Position numbers and translations under genes: made by a program. A stretch of DNA of 64,000 nucleotides, taken from positions 42,833 to 106,832 of the forward strand of contig NZ_LIQH01000024.1 of the NCBI RefSeq assembly GCF_001418085.1. Reading direction: 5' to 3'. This document shows, one piece after another, positions 1 through 8,448 of this stretch. Under the pieces are notes generated by a model. The model was given only the letters and a program-made list of their open reading frames with translations. It was not told the DNA's origin and made no database searches. Origin of the DNA: Lacinutrix algicola. GTDB taxonomy: Bacteria; Bacteroidota; Bacteroidia; Flavobacteriales; Flavobacteriaceae. Position 1 is the first letter of the stretch. Each line of letters starts with the position of its first letter.

Positions 1-224
1 TCTACATTATGTCTACGCATCTCTTTTAATGCACAAGCTCCAATCTCATTTTCAGGTAATCTGGTAACAAATTCTGCAGGAATACCATAATTAGCAAGGG
101 ATACTGCTACATTAAATTCTCCACCACCATAAGAAGCAGCAAACGTTTTTGCTTGAGAAAATCTTAAATGACGCTCTGTAGAGAGTCTTAACATAATTTC
201 ACCAAATGTGACAACTTTACTCAT
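1..224 (-). CDS. kdgK: 2-keto-3-deoxygluconate kinase (PfkB family), 3' end outside window
   Basis: This is the first 74 codons of a gene read leftward from an ATG at 222-224; the rest lies beyond the window edge. The translation starts MSKVVTFGEIMLRLS and continues with ASYGGGEFNVAVSLANYG, which are the N-terminal sugar-binding motifs of PfkB-family sugar kinases, 2-keto-3-deoxygluconate (KDG) kinase in particular. KDG kinase makes KDPG from KDG and ATP in the cytoplasm. It is the last gene visible in the MFS transporter-SDR-kinase series, 86 bp after the SDR gene. That position fits the step after DEH reduction in alginate catabolism. A KDPG aldolase gene probably follows but cannot be seen. 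Another PfkB sugar kinase is possible, but context favours KdgK. Confidence 0.85.
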   Translation of the reverse strand, partial: MSKVVTFGEIMLRLSTERHLRFSQAKTFAASYGGGEFNVAVSLANYGIPAEFVTRLPENEIGACALKEMRRHNV

Positions 225-310
225 TTCTTGAATTTAATTTATTTACATTTAAAAATAAAGCCAAATAGATTTATAATAAAACTATTTGGCTTCCAACTAA
301 AACTTAGGTC

Positions 311-1075
311 TTAGATACCTAATGCTTGACCTCCACCAATTTGAATAGTTTCGGCAGTAATAAATGATGCATCTTTACTTGCTAAGAAAGAAACAACTCC
401 AGCAACATCTTCTGGCTGACCTAATCTTCCTAACATAATATTGTTTGCCCATGAAGCGAAAACCTCTGGTTTTGTAGCTTTAATTTGAGCGTGAAATGGA
501 GTATCTATTGTACCTGGAGACACTGCATTTACTCTAATTCCATATTCAGCTAAATCTTTAGCAAACGCTCTTGTAATTGCGTGAACTCCAGCTTTAGATG
601 TACCATAGATTCCTGCACCAGGTCCACCTGCTGTCCATCCTGCATTAGACGTATAGTTAATAATTGATGGGTGTTCTCCGTTCTTTAAAAAAGGTATTGC
701 TGCTCTAGAAGCAAAAAATACAGAATCTAAATTTAAAGCCATTACTTTTCTATAAAACTCAGTAGTCATTTCTTCGAATCTAGATCTCCCACCTAGTCCA
801 CCTGCATTATTTACTAATACATCGATTCTACCGTACTTATTTCCTATTGCCTGGATATTAGAAGTTACCGCTTCTTCACTTGTAACGTCGAAACCATAAT
901 ACTCAGCAGTAATTCCTTCATCAGTAAGCATTTTTAGTTTTTCGGCTCCAGCCTCATTATCAATACCGTTTAAAATTACCGTGTATCCATCTTTTCCTAA
1001 TCGTTTTGCTACTTCAAAACCAATTCCTCCCGTTGCTCCAGTTACTATTGCAACTTTTCCACTATTTTTACTCAT
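311..1075 (-). CDS. SDR-family reductase, probable DEH reductase (alginate pathway)
   Basis: This 254-residue classical short-chain dehydrogenase has the Rossmann motif TGATGGIG at residues 12-19, NNAG at 89-92 and the catalytic pair in YGTSK (Tyr157, Lys161), with a Ser at 143. Its likely role is cytoplasmic NAD(P)H-dependent reduction of 4-deoxy-L-erythro-5-hexoseulose uronate (DEH) to 2-keto-3-deoxygluconate, as known for DehR-type SDRs of alginate-degrading flavobacteria. It lies between an MFS transporter gene (80 bp upstream) and KDG kinase (86 bp downstream), which supports that role. The fold alone does not give the substrate; a KduD-like dehydrogenase is the main alternative. The start is the ATG complementary to 1073-1075. 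Confidence 0.85.
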   Translation of the reverse strand: MSKNSGKVAIVTGATGGIGFEVAKRLGKDGYTVILNGIDNEAGAEKLKMLTDEGITAEYYGFDVTSEEAVTSNIQAIGNKYGRIDVLVNNAGGLGGRSRFEEMTTEFYRKVMALNLDSVFFASRAAIPFLKNGEHPSIINYTSNAGWTAGGPGAGIYGTSKAGVHAITRAFAKDLAEYGIRVNAVSPGTIDTPFHAQIKATKPEVFASWANNIMLGRLGQPEDVAGVVSFLASKDASFITAETIQIGGGQALGI

Positions 1076-1155
1076 CTTTCTAATATTAATTTTATTTATT
1101 GTAATATTTTATATTCTAATTTTCTTAATTCTTGCTTTAAACTTAATAGATTTAC

Positions 1156-2460
1156 CTAGTAAGTTTTCGGCTTTAAAGGTTCTATTTTAGGGCACAAAAC
1201 CCAAACAGCCAATAATGCAATTACTGCTAATACTCCACCAATTATAAATGCAGGTGTATAATTACCTCCTGTTGTAACTATTGTTACTACTGCTGTAAGT
1301 CCTGCTGCACCAAGTTTAGCAGCCATTCCTGCAAAACCAGAAAGTGTACCAACTATTTTACCGCTAAAAAGATCACTTGGCATAGTTTGTATGTTACCAA
1401 TTGCTACTTGAAATCCAAAAAGTAAAACAGCCATTATAATTACGGCACTTGTAGCAGATGCTGGTGCTTTTAAAAGGAAAAAACATGGAATCATAATTAA
1501 ACAACCTAAAGTAATAGTCATTTTTCTTGTCTTATCTACAGACCACCCAGCTGTAAGTCTATTCTTGGCAAGTAAACCTCCAAATATTGCTCCAATCATT
1601 GCTCCAACATAAGGTACCCATGCAGAGAATGCTATTTGCTTAACATCCATTCCAAAAACTTCAGATAAATAAAGTGGTATCCAAACTATAAATAACCACC
1701 AAATAGGATCTAGTGCTGCCGAAGCTATTATTACTCCCCAACTTTCTTTATGCTTAAGGAGTTCCTTTGTGTCGGGTACATAACCCTCATCATATTCACC
1801 GTCTTCATCTAAGTCTTGATTTTTTTGCCCAGAGAGAATATATTTTCTTTCGTCTTCGGACAACCAAGGATGTGTTTTAGGTCCTGATTTTACAATGTAT
1901 AACCATGGAACTAACCATAATAAACCCATTGCACCAACAACTATAAATATTGACTTCCATTCTAAATAAGCTGACAATAATCCTATTACAGGATAAGCTA
2001 CTATTCCACCTATTGCAGCACCCGAATTAAAGACACCTTGAGCTAGCGCCCTCTCTTTTGTAGGAAACCATTCTGCATTAGCTTTAGCTGCTCCAGGCCA
2101 ATTTCCTGCTTCAGCTATACCCAATATTGATCTAAAAATTGAAAAACTTAATATTCCTTGAGCAAAAGCATGAAATATTGTTGCAATAGACCAAACTCCA
2201 ATAGATAAAGCAAAACCCATTCTAGTTCCTATCCAGTCGAAAATTTTACCAAAAAGAGCTTGACCTCCTGCGTAAGAAATTATAAATACTGTTGATATAA
2301 TACCATATATAGCTTTATGCCCATCTTTATCCATATCTGGAAATAAATCATTTGCTATGTCTGGCCACAAAGCACCAAATGCTTGTCTATCGATATAGTT
2401 TACAACTGCTGCTAAAGCAACTAGTCCTACTACCCACCATCTTAATCCTTTTAATTTCAT
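1156..2460 (-). CDS. MFS transporter, anion:cation symporter type (probable uronate/DEH uptake)
   Basis: This 434-residue inner-membrane protein has about twelve hydrophobic segments. It carries the VNYIDRQAFG motif after the first segment, typical of the hexuronate/anion:cation symporter branch of the major facilitator superfamily. A charged cytoplasmic loop, rich in Asp, Glu and Lys, lies between the two six-helix halves at about residues 190-240. In alginate loci such a transporter moves the unsaturated monouronate or DEH from periplasm to cytoplasm, where the SDR and kinase encoded just downstream would use it. It is 212 bp downstream of gntR with a hairpin between them, so it probably has its own promoter. 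The exact substrate is inferred from neighbours. Confidence 0.85.
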   Translation of the reverse strand: MKLKGLRWWVVGLVALAAVVNYIDRQAFGALWPDIANDLFPDMDKDGHKAIYGIISTVFIISYAGGQALFGKIFDWIGTRMGFALSIGVWSIATIFHAFAQGILSFSIFRSILGIAEAGNWPGAAKANAEWFPTKERALAQGVFNSGAAIGGIVAYPVIGLLSAYLEWKSIFIVVGAMGLLWLVPWLYIVKSGPKTHPWLSEDERKYILSGQKNQDLDEDGEYDEGYVPDTKELLKHKESWGVIIASAALDPIWWLFIVWIPLYLSEVFGMDVKQIAFSAWVPYVGAMIGAIFGGLLAKNRLTAGWSVDKTRKMTITLGCLIMIPCFFLLKAPASATSAVIIMAVLLFGFQVAIGNIQTMPSDLFSGKIVGTLSGFAGMAAKLGAAGLTAVVTIVTTGGNYTPAFIIGGVLAVIALLAVWVLCPKIEPLKPKTY

Positions 2461-2563
2461 TTATAGTAGTTTGTTATGTTATAATTTAAGAAAAATGGTG
2501 CTAATACTATTTTTCTTAATCTCAATTTTAAGGTAACTGAATATTTTATTCCAAGTAAGTTGT

Positions 2564-2584
2564 AAAAAAAGTCTGATTCGACTT
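2564..2584 (-). terminator. Short hairpin plus T-run after gntR
   Basis: On the minus strand the arms AAGTC and GACTT (2580-2584 and 2569-2573) close a six-base loop and are followed by a run of seven T. It lies about 90 bp after the gntR stop and about 100 bp before the MFS start. It could end the gntR transcript or attenuate read-through into the transporter gene. The stem is only five base pairs, so it is a weak candidate. Confidence 0.45.
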
Positions 2585-2589
2585 ATTTA

Positions 2590-2609
2590 AACATAATTAC
2601 CTTCCCTCC
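2590..2609 (-). promoter_or_regulatory. Shared GGAGGGAAG-TAATTATG element, copy 1
   Basis: On the minus strand this reads GGAGGGAAGGTAATTATG followed by TTT AAA TAA, a strong Shine-Dalgarno-like box and a three-codon mini-ORF just before the hairpin at 2564-2584. A second copy, lacking one G, is at 8461-8479 in the susC1 leader. Two near-identical copies in two intergenic gaps of one locus suggest function, but what it does is unknown. Both strands are possible: read on the plus strand the same bases give a CCUCC-containing RNA. Confidence 0.35.
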
Positions 2610-2672
2610 TTCTTTTTTACTTTAATACTTTCATTTAATAAATTGTGCACTTTATTAATTGAAGTTTACATT

Positions 2673-3374
2673 TTAAACATTGTAACAATATTTATATAAC
2701 TCTTTAAAATGTTCTTTCATTTTTTTCTTTGCCAATTGCGGATTCTGATCCTCAATTGCTTTAAAAATGGCATTATGCTCTTCTATACCTATTTCTGCCA
2801 CACCTTTATCACAAACATGATACTTTGCAAAATTTGTTATAATTTCTGGAGTAATAATTAGCATAAATGTATTCATACTACTGTTTCCACTTGCTTTTGC
2901 AATAGCAAGATGAAATAATAAATCTTCTTGTACTGCATCCTCACCATTTCTCACTTTTTTAGAAAAAGCTTCTAAGGCTGCTTTCATTTGTACAAGATCA
3001 TCTTCTGTTCTTCTTAATGCAGCTAATCTTACTGTTTTTAGTTCAAGAAGAATTCTTGTTTCAACTAAAGATTTAAAATCTGGAGCTTCTAAACGAAGAA
3101 TATCTTCGATCATACCATTCATGGCAATTACGCCTATATTAGCAACAAAAGTTCCACTCTGCGGAATAGACTCTAACAAACCGTAAAATTCTAATTTCTG
3201 AATAGCCTCTCTAACAAGACCTCTTGAAACATTAAATCTTTCGGATAGCATACGCTCAGAAGGTAGCTTATCTCCAGGCTCAAGATTCTTTAAATTAATT
3301 AAATCTCTTATGCTAGCGATAATGTGTTTTTGCACATCAAAATTTTCAGTTTTAGTTAGTATGTCTAATTTCAT
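2673..3374 (-). CDS. GntR-family (FadR/FCD subfamily) transcriptional regulator of the alginate locus
   Basis: This 233-residue protein has an N-terminal winged helix-turn-helix (about residues 15-79) with LEPGDKLPSERMLSERF and VSRGLVREAI, typical of GntR regulators. A C-terminal all-helical FCD domain follows. The FCD metal-binding set is visible as Asp151, His155, His200 and His222. FCD regulators usually bind small carboxylates; here KDG or DEH is the likely ligand. FadR-type proteins such as ExuR and UxuR recognise ATTGGTATACCAAT-like palindromes, and very similar palindromes sit at the susC1, susC2 and PL6 promoters in this window. One (3386-3397) lies 12 bp upstream of this gene's own ATG, so autoregulation is likely. 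The assignment of those sites to this protein is inference. Confidence 0.92.
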   Translation of the reverse strand: MKLDILTKTENFDVQKHIIASIRDLINLKNLEPGDKLPSERMLSERFNVSRGLVREAIQKLEFYGLLESIPQSGTFVANIGVIAMNGMIEDILRLEAPDFKSLVETRILLELKTVRLAALRRTEDDLVQMKAALEAFSKKVRNGEDAVQEDLLFHLAIAKASGNSSMNTFMLIITPEIITNFAKYHVCDKGVAEIGIEEHNAIFKAIEDQNPQLAKKKMKEHFKELYKYCYNV

Positions 3375-3385
3375 AAACTCAATAA

Positions 3386-3397
3386 TTGGTTAACCAG
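3386..3397. promoter_or_regulatory. Candidate GntR operator at gntR
   Basis: The sequence is TTGGTTAACCAG; its core TGGTTAACCA is a perfect palindrome. It differs by two bases from the TTGGTTTACCAA units at the PL6 and susC promoters. It lies between the gntR start codon and whatever promoter serves it, a position suited to autorepression. No good TAnnTTTG box was found upstream, so the promoter itself is not placed. Confidence 0.65.
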
Positions 3398-3464
3398 TTC
3401 CTAATGCTAAATTAGGGTATATCTGTTAAAAAACATTGTACTATATTATATTTTTTTACTAAAA

Positions 3465-3492
3465 TTTACTGATCTAATACTAGATCAGTAAA
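3465..3492. repeat. Perfect 12-bp inverted repeat between susD1 and gntR
   Basis: TTTACTGATCTA (3465-3476) and TAGATCAGTAAA (3481-3492) are exact reverse complements around a four-base spacer, ATAC. There is no clear T-run on either side. It could be an RNA hairpin ending or protecting the susC1-susD1 mRNA, or a binding site for a dimeric regulator of gntR, whose start is 91 bp away. Nothing else was seen in the 345-bp gap 3375-3719 except the operator at 3386 and the hairpin at 3649. Confidence 0.5.
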
Positions 3493-3648
3493 ACTCAGTT
3501 TTGCACACATTATCAAGACTAATCAAATTACAGTTAACGTGTTACTGCCAATCAACAACATTTCTTTTAGAATAAACTTGAAGAATCTTCTTCTTTCTTT
3601 TATAAAGTTTGAAAACTATCTAGAATTAAACTCAACTATTAAGATTTG

Positions 3649-3672
3649 CCGACCTATAATATTTTAGGTCGG
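3649..3672 (-). terminator. GC-rich hairpin after susD1
   Basis: CCGACCTA (3649-3656) pairs perfectly with TAGGTCGG (3665-3672) around an eight-base loop, about 50 bp past the susD1 stop. It is the most GC-rich stretch of this gap. No T-run follows on the minus strand, so it may be a 3'-end stabilising hairpin rather than a full intrinsic terminator. Confidence 0.5.
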
Positions 3673-3719
3673 ACAAAACCTCAATAAGACTAATTCAAAT
3701 AGTAATTCATTTATTAATA

Positions 3720-5279
3720 TTAGTAACCAGGATTGTTAGGCAATAAATTAGGGTTTCTTGCTAACTCATCTGCTGGTAATGGCATTAAATAATCGTTTGG
3801 AGAAAAATCTGGTTTTATACCTTCTAATCCAGAAGCACTAAATACAGTTGTTCCTAATTGTCTTCTAACAATATCATACCATCTTTTCCCTTCAAAAGCC
3901 AACTCTAATCTACGCTCTTCAAGCACATCATTAGCTGTAACTGTACCTATATGGTCTGCAGGTTCTGCACTACCAGCAACTGATACTTCTACTCCTGAAC
4001 TTAATGTAGTGCCTCCCATTCTTGCTCTAGATCTCACTTCGTTTAAATAAGTTCTTGCAAATTCTGGTTCGTTTATTTCTACTGCAGCTTCTGCTGCAAT
4101 TAATAACACCTCTGCGTAACGCATCATAGAATAATTATGACTTGTTGCTCTAGCATTTCCACGAGCAAAAGCTCCTGGGAAACGTGTATACTTTGCAATA
4201 TAAGGTCTGTTTTTAGCAAATTGATGACCACTTATTGTAAAGTTAGTATAAAGTTCTAAGTTACCATCAATAGAAGCACCGTCGTCTAAACTTACTGCTC
4301 TTCTATAATCTTGTGCATTCCAAGTAGTATATACTTCTAAAGAAGGAACTGCTACAGACCAACCTCCACCTGAATTTCTATCATCACCTCTAATACCTGT
4401 CATTGGAGCGATTTGATCATAACCATTATTAGGTGCTTCAAAATTATTATAATCTAATGCAAAAATTGGTTCTATTGAACTATCAATAACATCGGCATTA
4501 AATAGATTTTGAAAATCTGGATCTAAATCTAAGTTATAAACTCCTTTATTAAGAATAACATCTTGTGCTTCGTCGAAAGCTTTTTGAAAATTTGCTGCAT
4601 CATTAGTCCCAGCCATTGTTAAATAAACTAAAGCTAAGTAAGAGCTCGCAGCTGCTTTAGAAGGTATTGCTCTAGATGCTTGTGTATTTGGCAACCAAGT
4701 TTTAGCAAACTGTAAATCTGCAATAATATTCTCATACACTTGTGCTGCTGGTGTTTTACTAATAGTAGACATTTGAGCAGTATTCTCTGGTGTAATGACT
4801 ACATCAATGTAAGGGATATCACCAAACTGTCTTACTAAATGAAAATAATAAAATGCTCTTGCAAAATAAGCTTGTGCAGTAACTGGGTTTTTAACATCTG
4901 CAGCAACATTTACAGATTCTGCTCCATGGATTGCTTGATTAGCAGCTGCAATTCCTTGGTAGGTTTTTAACCAAAATTCGCTAATCATTTCGTTGTTAGC
5001 TAGAGTTGTTAATTCATTATTTTCAACTCTTCTAGTTTCGTTAGATGCAAGATCTACCATATCTGAACGTAACATTAATGCTACAGACAGTTTTCTTCCC
5101 CAAAACTTCTCGTTAATTGCGTGTGTAAGAGATCCATTTACGGCTGTTTGTATATTGTCTGTTGTTTGAAAAAAGTCTTCAGGAGATGTTAATAAACCAA
5201 CTGGCTCTTCTTCTAAATCTGAACAACTTACTATTCCTAGACTCACAAATAGTAAGAATAAATATTTATATGCTTTCAT
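3720..5279 (-). CDS. SusD-like surface glycan-binding lipoprotein (pair 1)
   Basis: This 519-residue SusD/RagB family protein has a lipoprotein signal peptide ending at Cys19 (SLGIVSC). It is followed by SDLEEEP, close to the SDDFE-type lipoprotein export signal described for Flavobacterium, so surface exposure is expected. TPR-like helical repeats and the C-terminal ending LLPNNPGY are typical of SusD proteins. SusD sits as a lid on its SusC partner and captures oligosaccharides at the outer membrane. It starts 23 bp after the susC1 stop in the same operon. Alginate oligosaccharide is the likely ligand from context. Whether this pair prefers a different chain length or composition than pair 2 cannot be seen from sequence. 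Confidence 0.93.
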   Translation of the reverse strand: MKAYKYLFLLFVSLGIVSCSDLEEEPVGLLTSPEDFFQTTDNIQTAVNGSLTHAINEKFWGRKLSVALMLRSDMVDLASNETRRVENNELTTLANNEMISEFWLKTYQGIAAANQAIHGAESVNVAADVKNPVTAQAYFARAFYYFHLVRQFGDIPYIDVVITPENTAQMSTISKTPAAQVYENIIADLQFAKTWLPNTQASRAIPSKAAASSYLALVYLTMAGTNDAANFQKAFDEAQDVILNKGVYNLDLDPDFQNLFNADVIDSSIEPIFALDYNNFEAPNNGYDQIAPMTGIRGDDRNSGGGWSVAVPSLEVYTTWNAQDYRRAVSLDDGASIDGNLELYTNFTISGHQFAKNRPYIAKYTRFPGAFARGNARATSHNYSMMRYAEVLLIAAEAAVEINEPEFARTYLNEVRSRARMGGTTLSSGVEVSVAGSAEPADHIGTVTANDVLEERRLELAFEGKRWYDIVRRQLGTTVFSASGLEGIKPDFSPNDYLMPLPADELARNPNLLPNNPGY

Positions 5280-5302
5280 AATTCTTGTTTTTTAATTGTT
5301 TA

Positions 5303-8300
5303 TTAAAATTTCACATTAAGGCTTAAGTTCACTGATTTTACTGTTGGATAGTTTCCAAAGTCAAAACCTTGAACTGTATTTGCTGATGTGTTATTACTTC
5401 CACTAGCTCCAAAGTAATTTACTTCTGGATCTAAACCTGAATAATCTGTGATAGTTAATAAGTTTTGTGCACTTAAAGTAAGTCTTAAATTATCTAGTCC
5501 TATTTTTTCTACAACATTGCTTGGAAGATTGTATCCTATAGCAATATTTTTTAATCTTATATAACTTCCATCTTCAACAAAACGAGAAGAAATCTCTCTA
5601 TTACTATTGTTTCCTACACGAGGAGTATTAGTATTTGTATTTGTAGGTGTCCAAGCAGAGTTGTAATAATCTTTAGTTGTATTTGCATCACCATTGTTTA
5701 ACTGCACGTCTGTTAAGTTAAAGATATCACCACCTTGAGAACCTTGAAAAAATATACTTAAATCGAAATTTTTATAACTAAAGTTGTTCGTGATTCCAAA
5801 AGTATAATCTGGATTCGGGTTACCAATCGCTTTTCTATCATCATTTGAAATACTACCATTATTATCTAAATCTCTAAATAATGGATCTCCTGCTACTCCA
5901 TTTGCTAAAGTTGCAGTACCTTCTGGTACAGTTCCTCCTTGATATACACCTGCATATTCATATCCCCAAAAAAGACCTACTTCTTCTCCCACTCTTAAAA
6001 TATAGTTATCATCAACACTAAAATAGCTTGGTGCAGCATCACCAAATAAATCTGCATCGTTTATTAAACTTACTACTTCGTTTTTGTTCTTAGAAAAGTT
6101 AAAATCTGTAGTCCAGCTAAAATTATCATTTGTAATATTTCTTGTATTTAAAGATACTTCGAAACCTCTGTTATTAATTTCTCCTAAGTTCGTTAAGATA
6201 GCATCGTTTAAGAAACCAAAGTATTCTGGTATTCCGTTGTTTCCTAAAATTAAATCTTTAGTATCAATGTTGTAATAATCTAGAGAAAGTGTAATTCTAT
6301 TATCTAACAATCCTAAATCAACTCCAAAATTTGCTTGATAAGAAGATTCCCACTTTAAATCTTTGTTTGCTGGTTGCTCTGGAGTAATAGCAAACTCTGT
6401 TTCACCATTACTTGAAGCATAAATACTTGCAAATCTAGCTAAAGACTGATAAGGACTAATTGATGGATTACCTGTAACACCATAACTTGCTCTTAATTTT
6501 AAATTAGAGATTGTTTCACTATCTGCTAAAAACTCTTCGTTAGATATTTTCCAACCTATAGCTCCTGAAGGAAAAATCGCATATTTATTATTAGCAGCAA
6601 AGTTTGATGCTCCATCTCTTCTTACTGTAGCAGTAATTAAGTATTTATCATCATAATCGTAATTTACTCTACCAAACTGAGATTGTATTTCTGTTACATT
6701 TAAATAAGAATCTGGCTGTAATAAACCTGTAGCACTACCTAAAGCATGGTAAGAAAAAGCATCAGAAATAAAACCTGTTCCAGCTGCAGCAAATACATCT
6801 GTTTTTGTTTTCTGATAAGAATATCCTGCTAATAATGTTAAATCACCTTTTCCTATTTCTTTAGTATATGTTAAATAGTTCTCACTTAAAAGATTAGTTC
6901 TTTGAGAGTTTGTAACTCTAGCTCTACCATTTACACCTCCTGCAGTAATTTGCAAAGTTGAAGGTTGATAAACTCCTCTTGTATCATTCTCTGTACTTAA
7001 ACCAAACGTTGTTTTAAAAGTAAGTCCTTCTAAAAGATCGTAATTAGCATAAAAATTAGCTCTAAAATTATCTGTAACAGTCTCATCTACTCTTTGTGTA
7101 GCAACTGCATAAGGATTATCTACCTCATCACCAACAGCATCATTTGTTGTAAATGTTCCGTCTGCATTATAGATTCCTTTATCTGGCGCAAAACGCATAG
7201 CTAAAGAAATAACATCATCACCACCTACAGTAACCGACCCATCAGATTGTGTTGCAACACCATCTTTAGAACCTCTACTTCCAAAAAGATTAAGTCCTAA
7301 TTTTAATTTATCTGATACTTGCGCATCGATATTAGATAAAAATGTTGTTCTCTCAAATCCAGAATTAACTAAAATACCATCTTGTTTAAAATAGTTACCA
7401 GAAGCATAAAAATTAATTTTTTCTGATCCTCCAGAAAATGATAATTGATGATTTACTGTACTACCCGAATTATAAATTAAATCTTGCCAATCTGTATTTG
7501 CATTACCTTGTGTATAAACCGCTGCAGCTTCGCCAGATGTAATAGCAATATTATTATTAACATCTTGTTGGTAAGCAGCAAACTCATCTGCATTTAATAA
7601 ATCTAATTTATTAGCAGTATTCTGAACAGCATATGTTGTATTTAACTCAACAGTTAACTTACCGCTTTTTCCTTTTTTAGTTGTTACTAAAACAACACCG
7701 TTAGAACCTCTAGAACCGTATATAGCAGTTGCCGAAGCATCTTTTAAAACCTCTAAAGATTTAATATCGTTTGCTTGAGGCATACTTGCTCCAACAAAAC
7801 CATCCACTACAATAAGTGGAGAACTATTAGCACTAATAGAAGTATTACCTCTAATCTTAATATTAATAGGAGCTCCTGGCTCACCACCATTATTAGATTG
7901 TACAACAACACCAGCTGCTCTACCTTGAAGCGCTTGTGCTGCATCTAAAACAGGAAAAGCATTTAACTCATCGGCGGTAACCGAAGATACAGCTCCTGTA
8001 ATATCACTTTTTTTCCGACTACCATATCCAACAACAACAACTTCTTCTAATTTATTAGTATCTTCTTCTAAAGAAGTATCTATTGTAGTTTCACTAGTTA
8101 CCTTAATAGATTTAGTTACAAATCCTACAAAAGAAAACTGAAGTAAATCTCCCTCTTTAGCACTTATTTGATAATTACCATCAAAATCTGTACTTGTACC
8201 ATTACTTGTACCTGACACTAATACATTAACACCTGGAAGTCCCATGCTGTCTAATGATGAAACTACTTTCCCTTTTATTGTTAAATTTTCTTGCGCAAAG

Positions 8301-8356
8301 GCAGAAATACACATAAAAAGTACTGCAAATAATGCCGACTTAGCTTTTAAATTCAT
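5303..8356 (-). CDS. SusC-like TonB-dependent outer-membrane transporter (pair 1)
   Basis: This 1,017-residue SusC/RagA protein has a signal peptide ending near AFAQ, then a carboxypeptidase-D-like regulatory domain (about residues 26-105, with GLPGVNVLVSGTSNGTSTD). A TonB plug follows, starting near EEVVVVGYGSRKKSDITGAV, and then a large beta-barrel. It imports glycan fragments across the outer membrane using TonB energy. It is the first gene of a two-gene operon with susD1. Its promoter (8576-8605) is overlapped by two palindromic operators and gives a long leader of roughly 210 nt. That leader contains a possible antisense small RNA. The N-terminus is nearly identical to that of the second SusC in this window, suggesting an old duplication. 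Confidence 0.95.
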   Translation of the reverse strand: MNLKAKSALFAVLFMCISAFAQENLTIKGKVVSSLDSMGLPGVNVLVSGTSNGTSTDFDGNYQISAKEGDLLQFSFVGFVTKSIKVTSETTIDTSLEEDTNKLEEVVVVGYGSRKKSDITGAVSSVTADELNAFPVLDAAQALQGRAAGVVVQSNNGGEPGAPINIKIRGNTSISANSSPLIVVDGFVGASMPQANDIKSLEVLKDASATAIYGSRGSNGVVLVTTKKGKSGKLTVELNTTYAVQNTANKLDLLNADEFAAYQQDVNNNIAITSGEAAAVYTQGNANTDWQDLIYNSGSTVNHQLSFSGGSEKINFYASGNYFKQDGILVNSGFERTTFLSNIDAQVSDKLKLGLNLFGSRGSKDGVATQSDGSVTVGGDDVISLAMRFAPDKGIYNADGTFTTNDAVGDEVDNPYAVATQRVDETVTDNFRANFYANYDLLEGLTFKTTFGLSTENDTRGVYQPSTLQITAGGVNGRARVTNSQRTNLLSENYLTYTKEIGKGDLTLLAGYSYQKTKTDVFAAAGTGFISDAFSYHALGSATGLLQPDSYLNVTEIQSQFGRVNYDYDDKYLITATVRRDGASNFAANNKYAIFPSGAIGWKISNEEFLADSETISNLKLRASYGVTGNPSISPYQSLARFASIYASSNGETEFAITPEQPANKDLKWESSYQANFGVDLGLLDNRITLSLDYYNIDTKDLILGNNGIPEYFGFLNDAILTNLGEINNRGFEVSLNTRNITNDNFSWTTDFNFSKNKNEVVSLINDADLFGDAAPSYFSVDDNYILRVGEEVGLFWGYEYAGVYQGGTVPEGTATLANGVAGDPLFRDLDNNGSISNDDRKAIGNPNPDYTFGITNNFSYKNFDLSIFFQGSQGGDIFNLTDVQLNNGDANTTKDYYNSAWTPTNTNTNTPRVGNNSNREISSRFVEDGSYIRLKNIAIGYNLPSNVVEKIGLDNLRLTLSAQNLLTITDYSGLDPEVNYFGASGSNNTSANTVQGFDFGNYPTVKSVNLSLNVKF

Positions 8357-8435
8357 AATTAATTTTTAATTTTAAGTTAGTTAATATTATTATTTACTTA
8401 AAAACATAATTATACAGAAGTTGAAAATAGTTTAT

Positions 8436-8443
8436 TACTTTTG
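8436..8443 (+). promoter_or_regulatory. -7 box for a possible plus-strand small RNA
   Basis: TACTTTTG, followed by C, matches the Bacteroidota -7 consensus TAnnTTTG on the plus strand, opposite to susC1. The expected start is near 8449. The nearest TTG (8421-8423) is only 12 bp upstream instead of about 19, so the -33 element is poor. Confidence 0.45.
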
Positions 8444-8448
8444 CATCG

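Noticed and set aside
981..1190. Plus-strand ORF overlapping the SDR and MFS genes
   Set aside because: It is antisense to conserved coding sequence and consists of low-complexity hydrophobic residues from AT-rich DNA; the same applies to many other antisense ORFs in the window.
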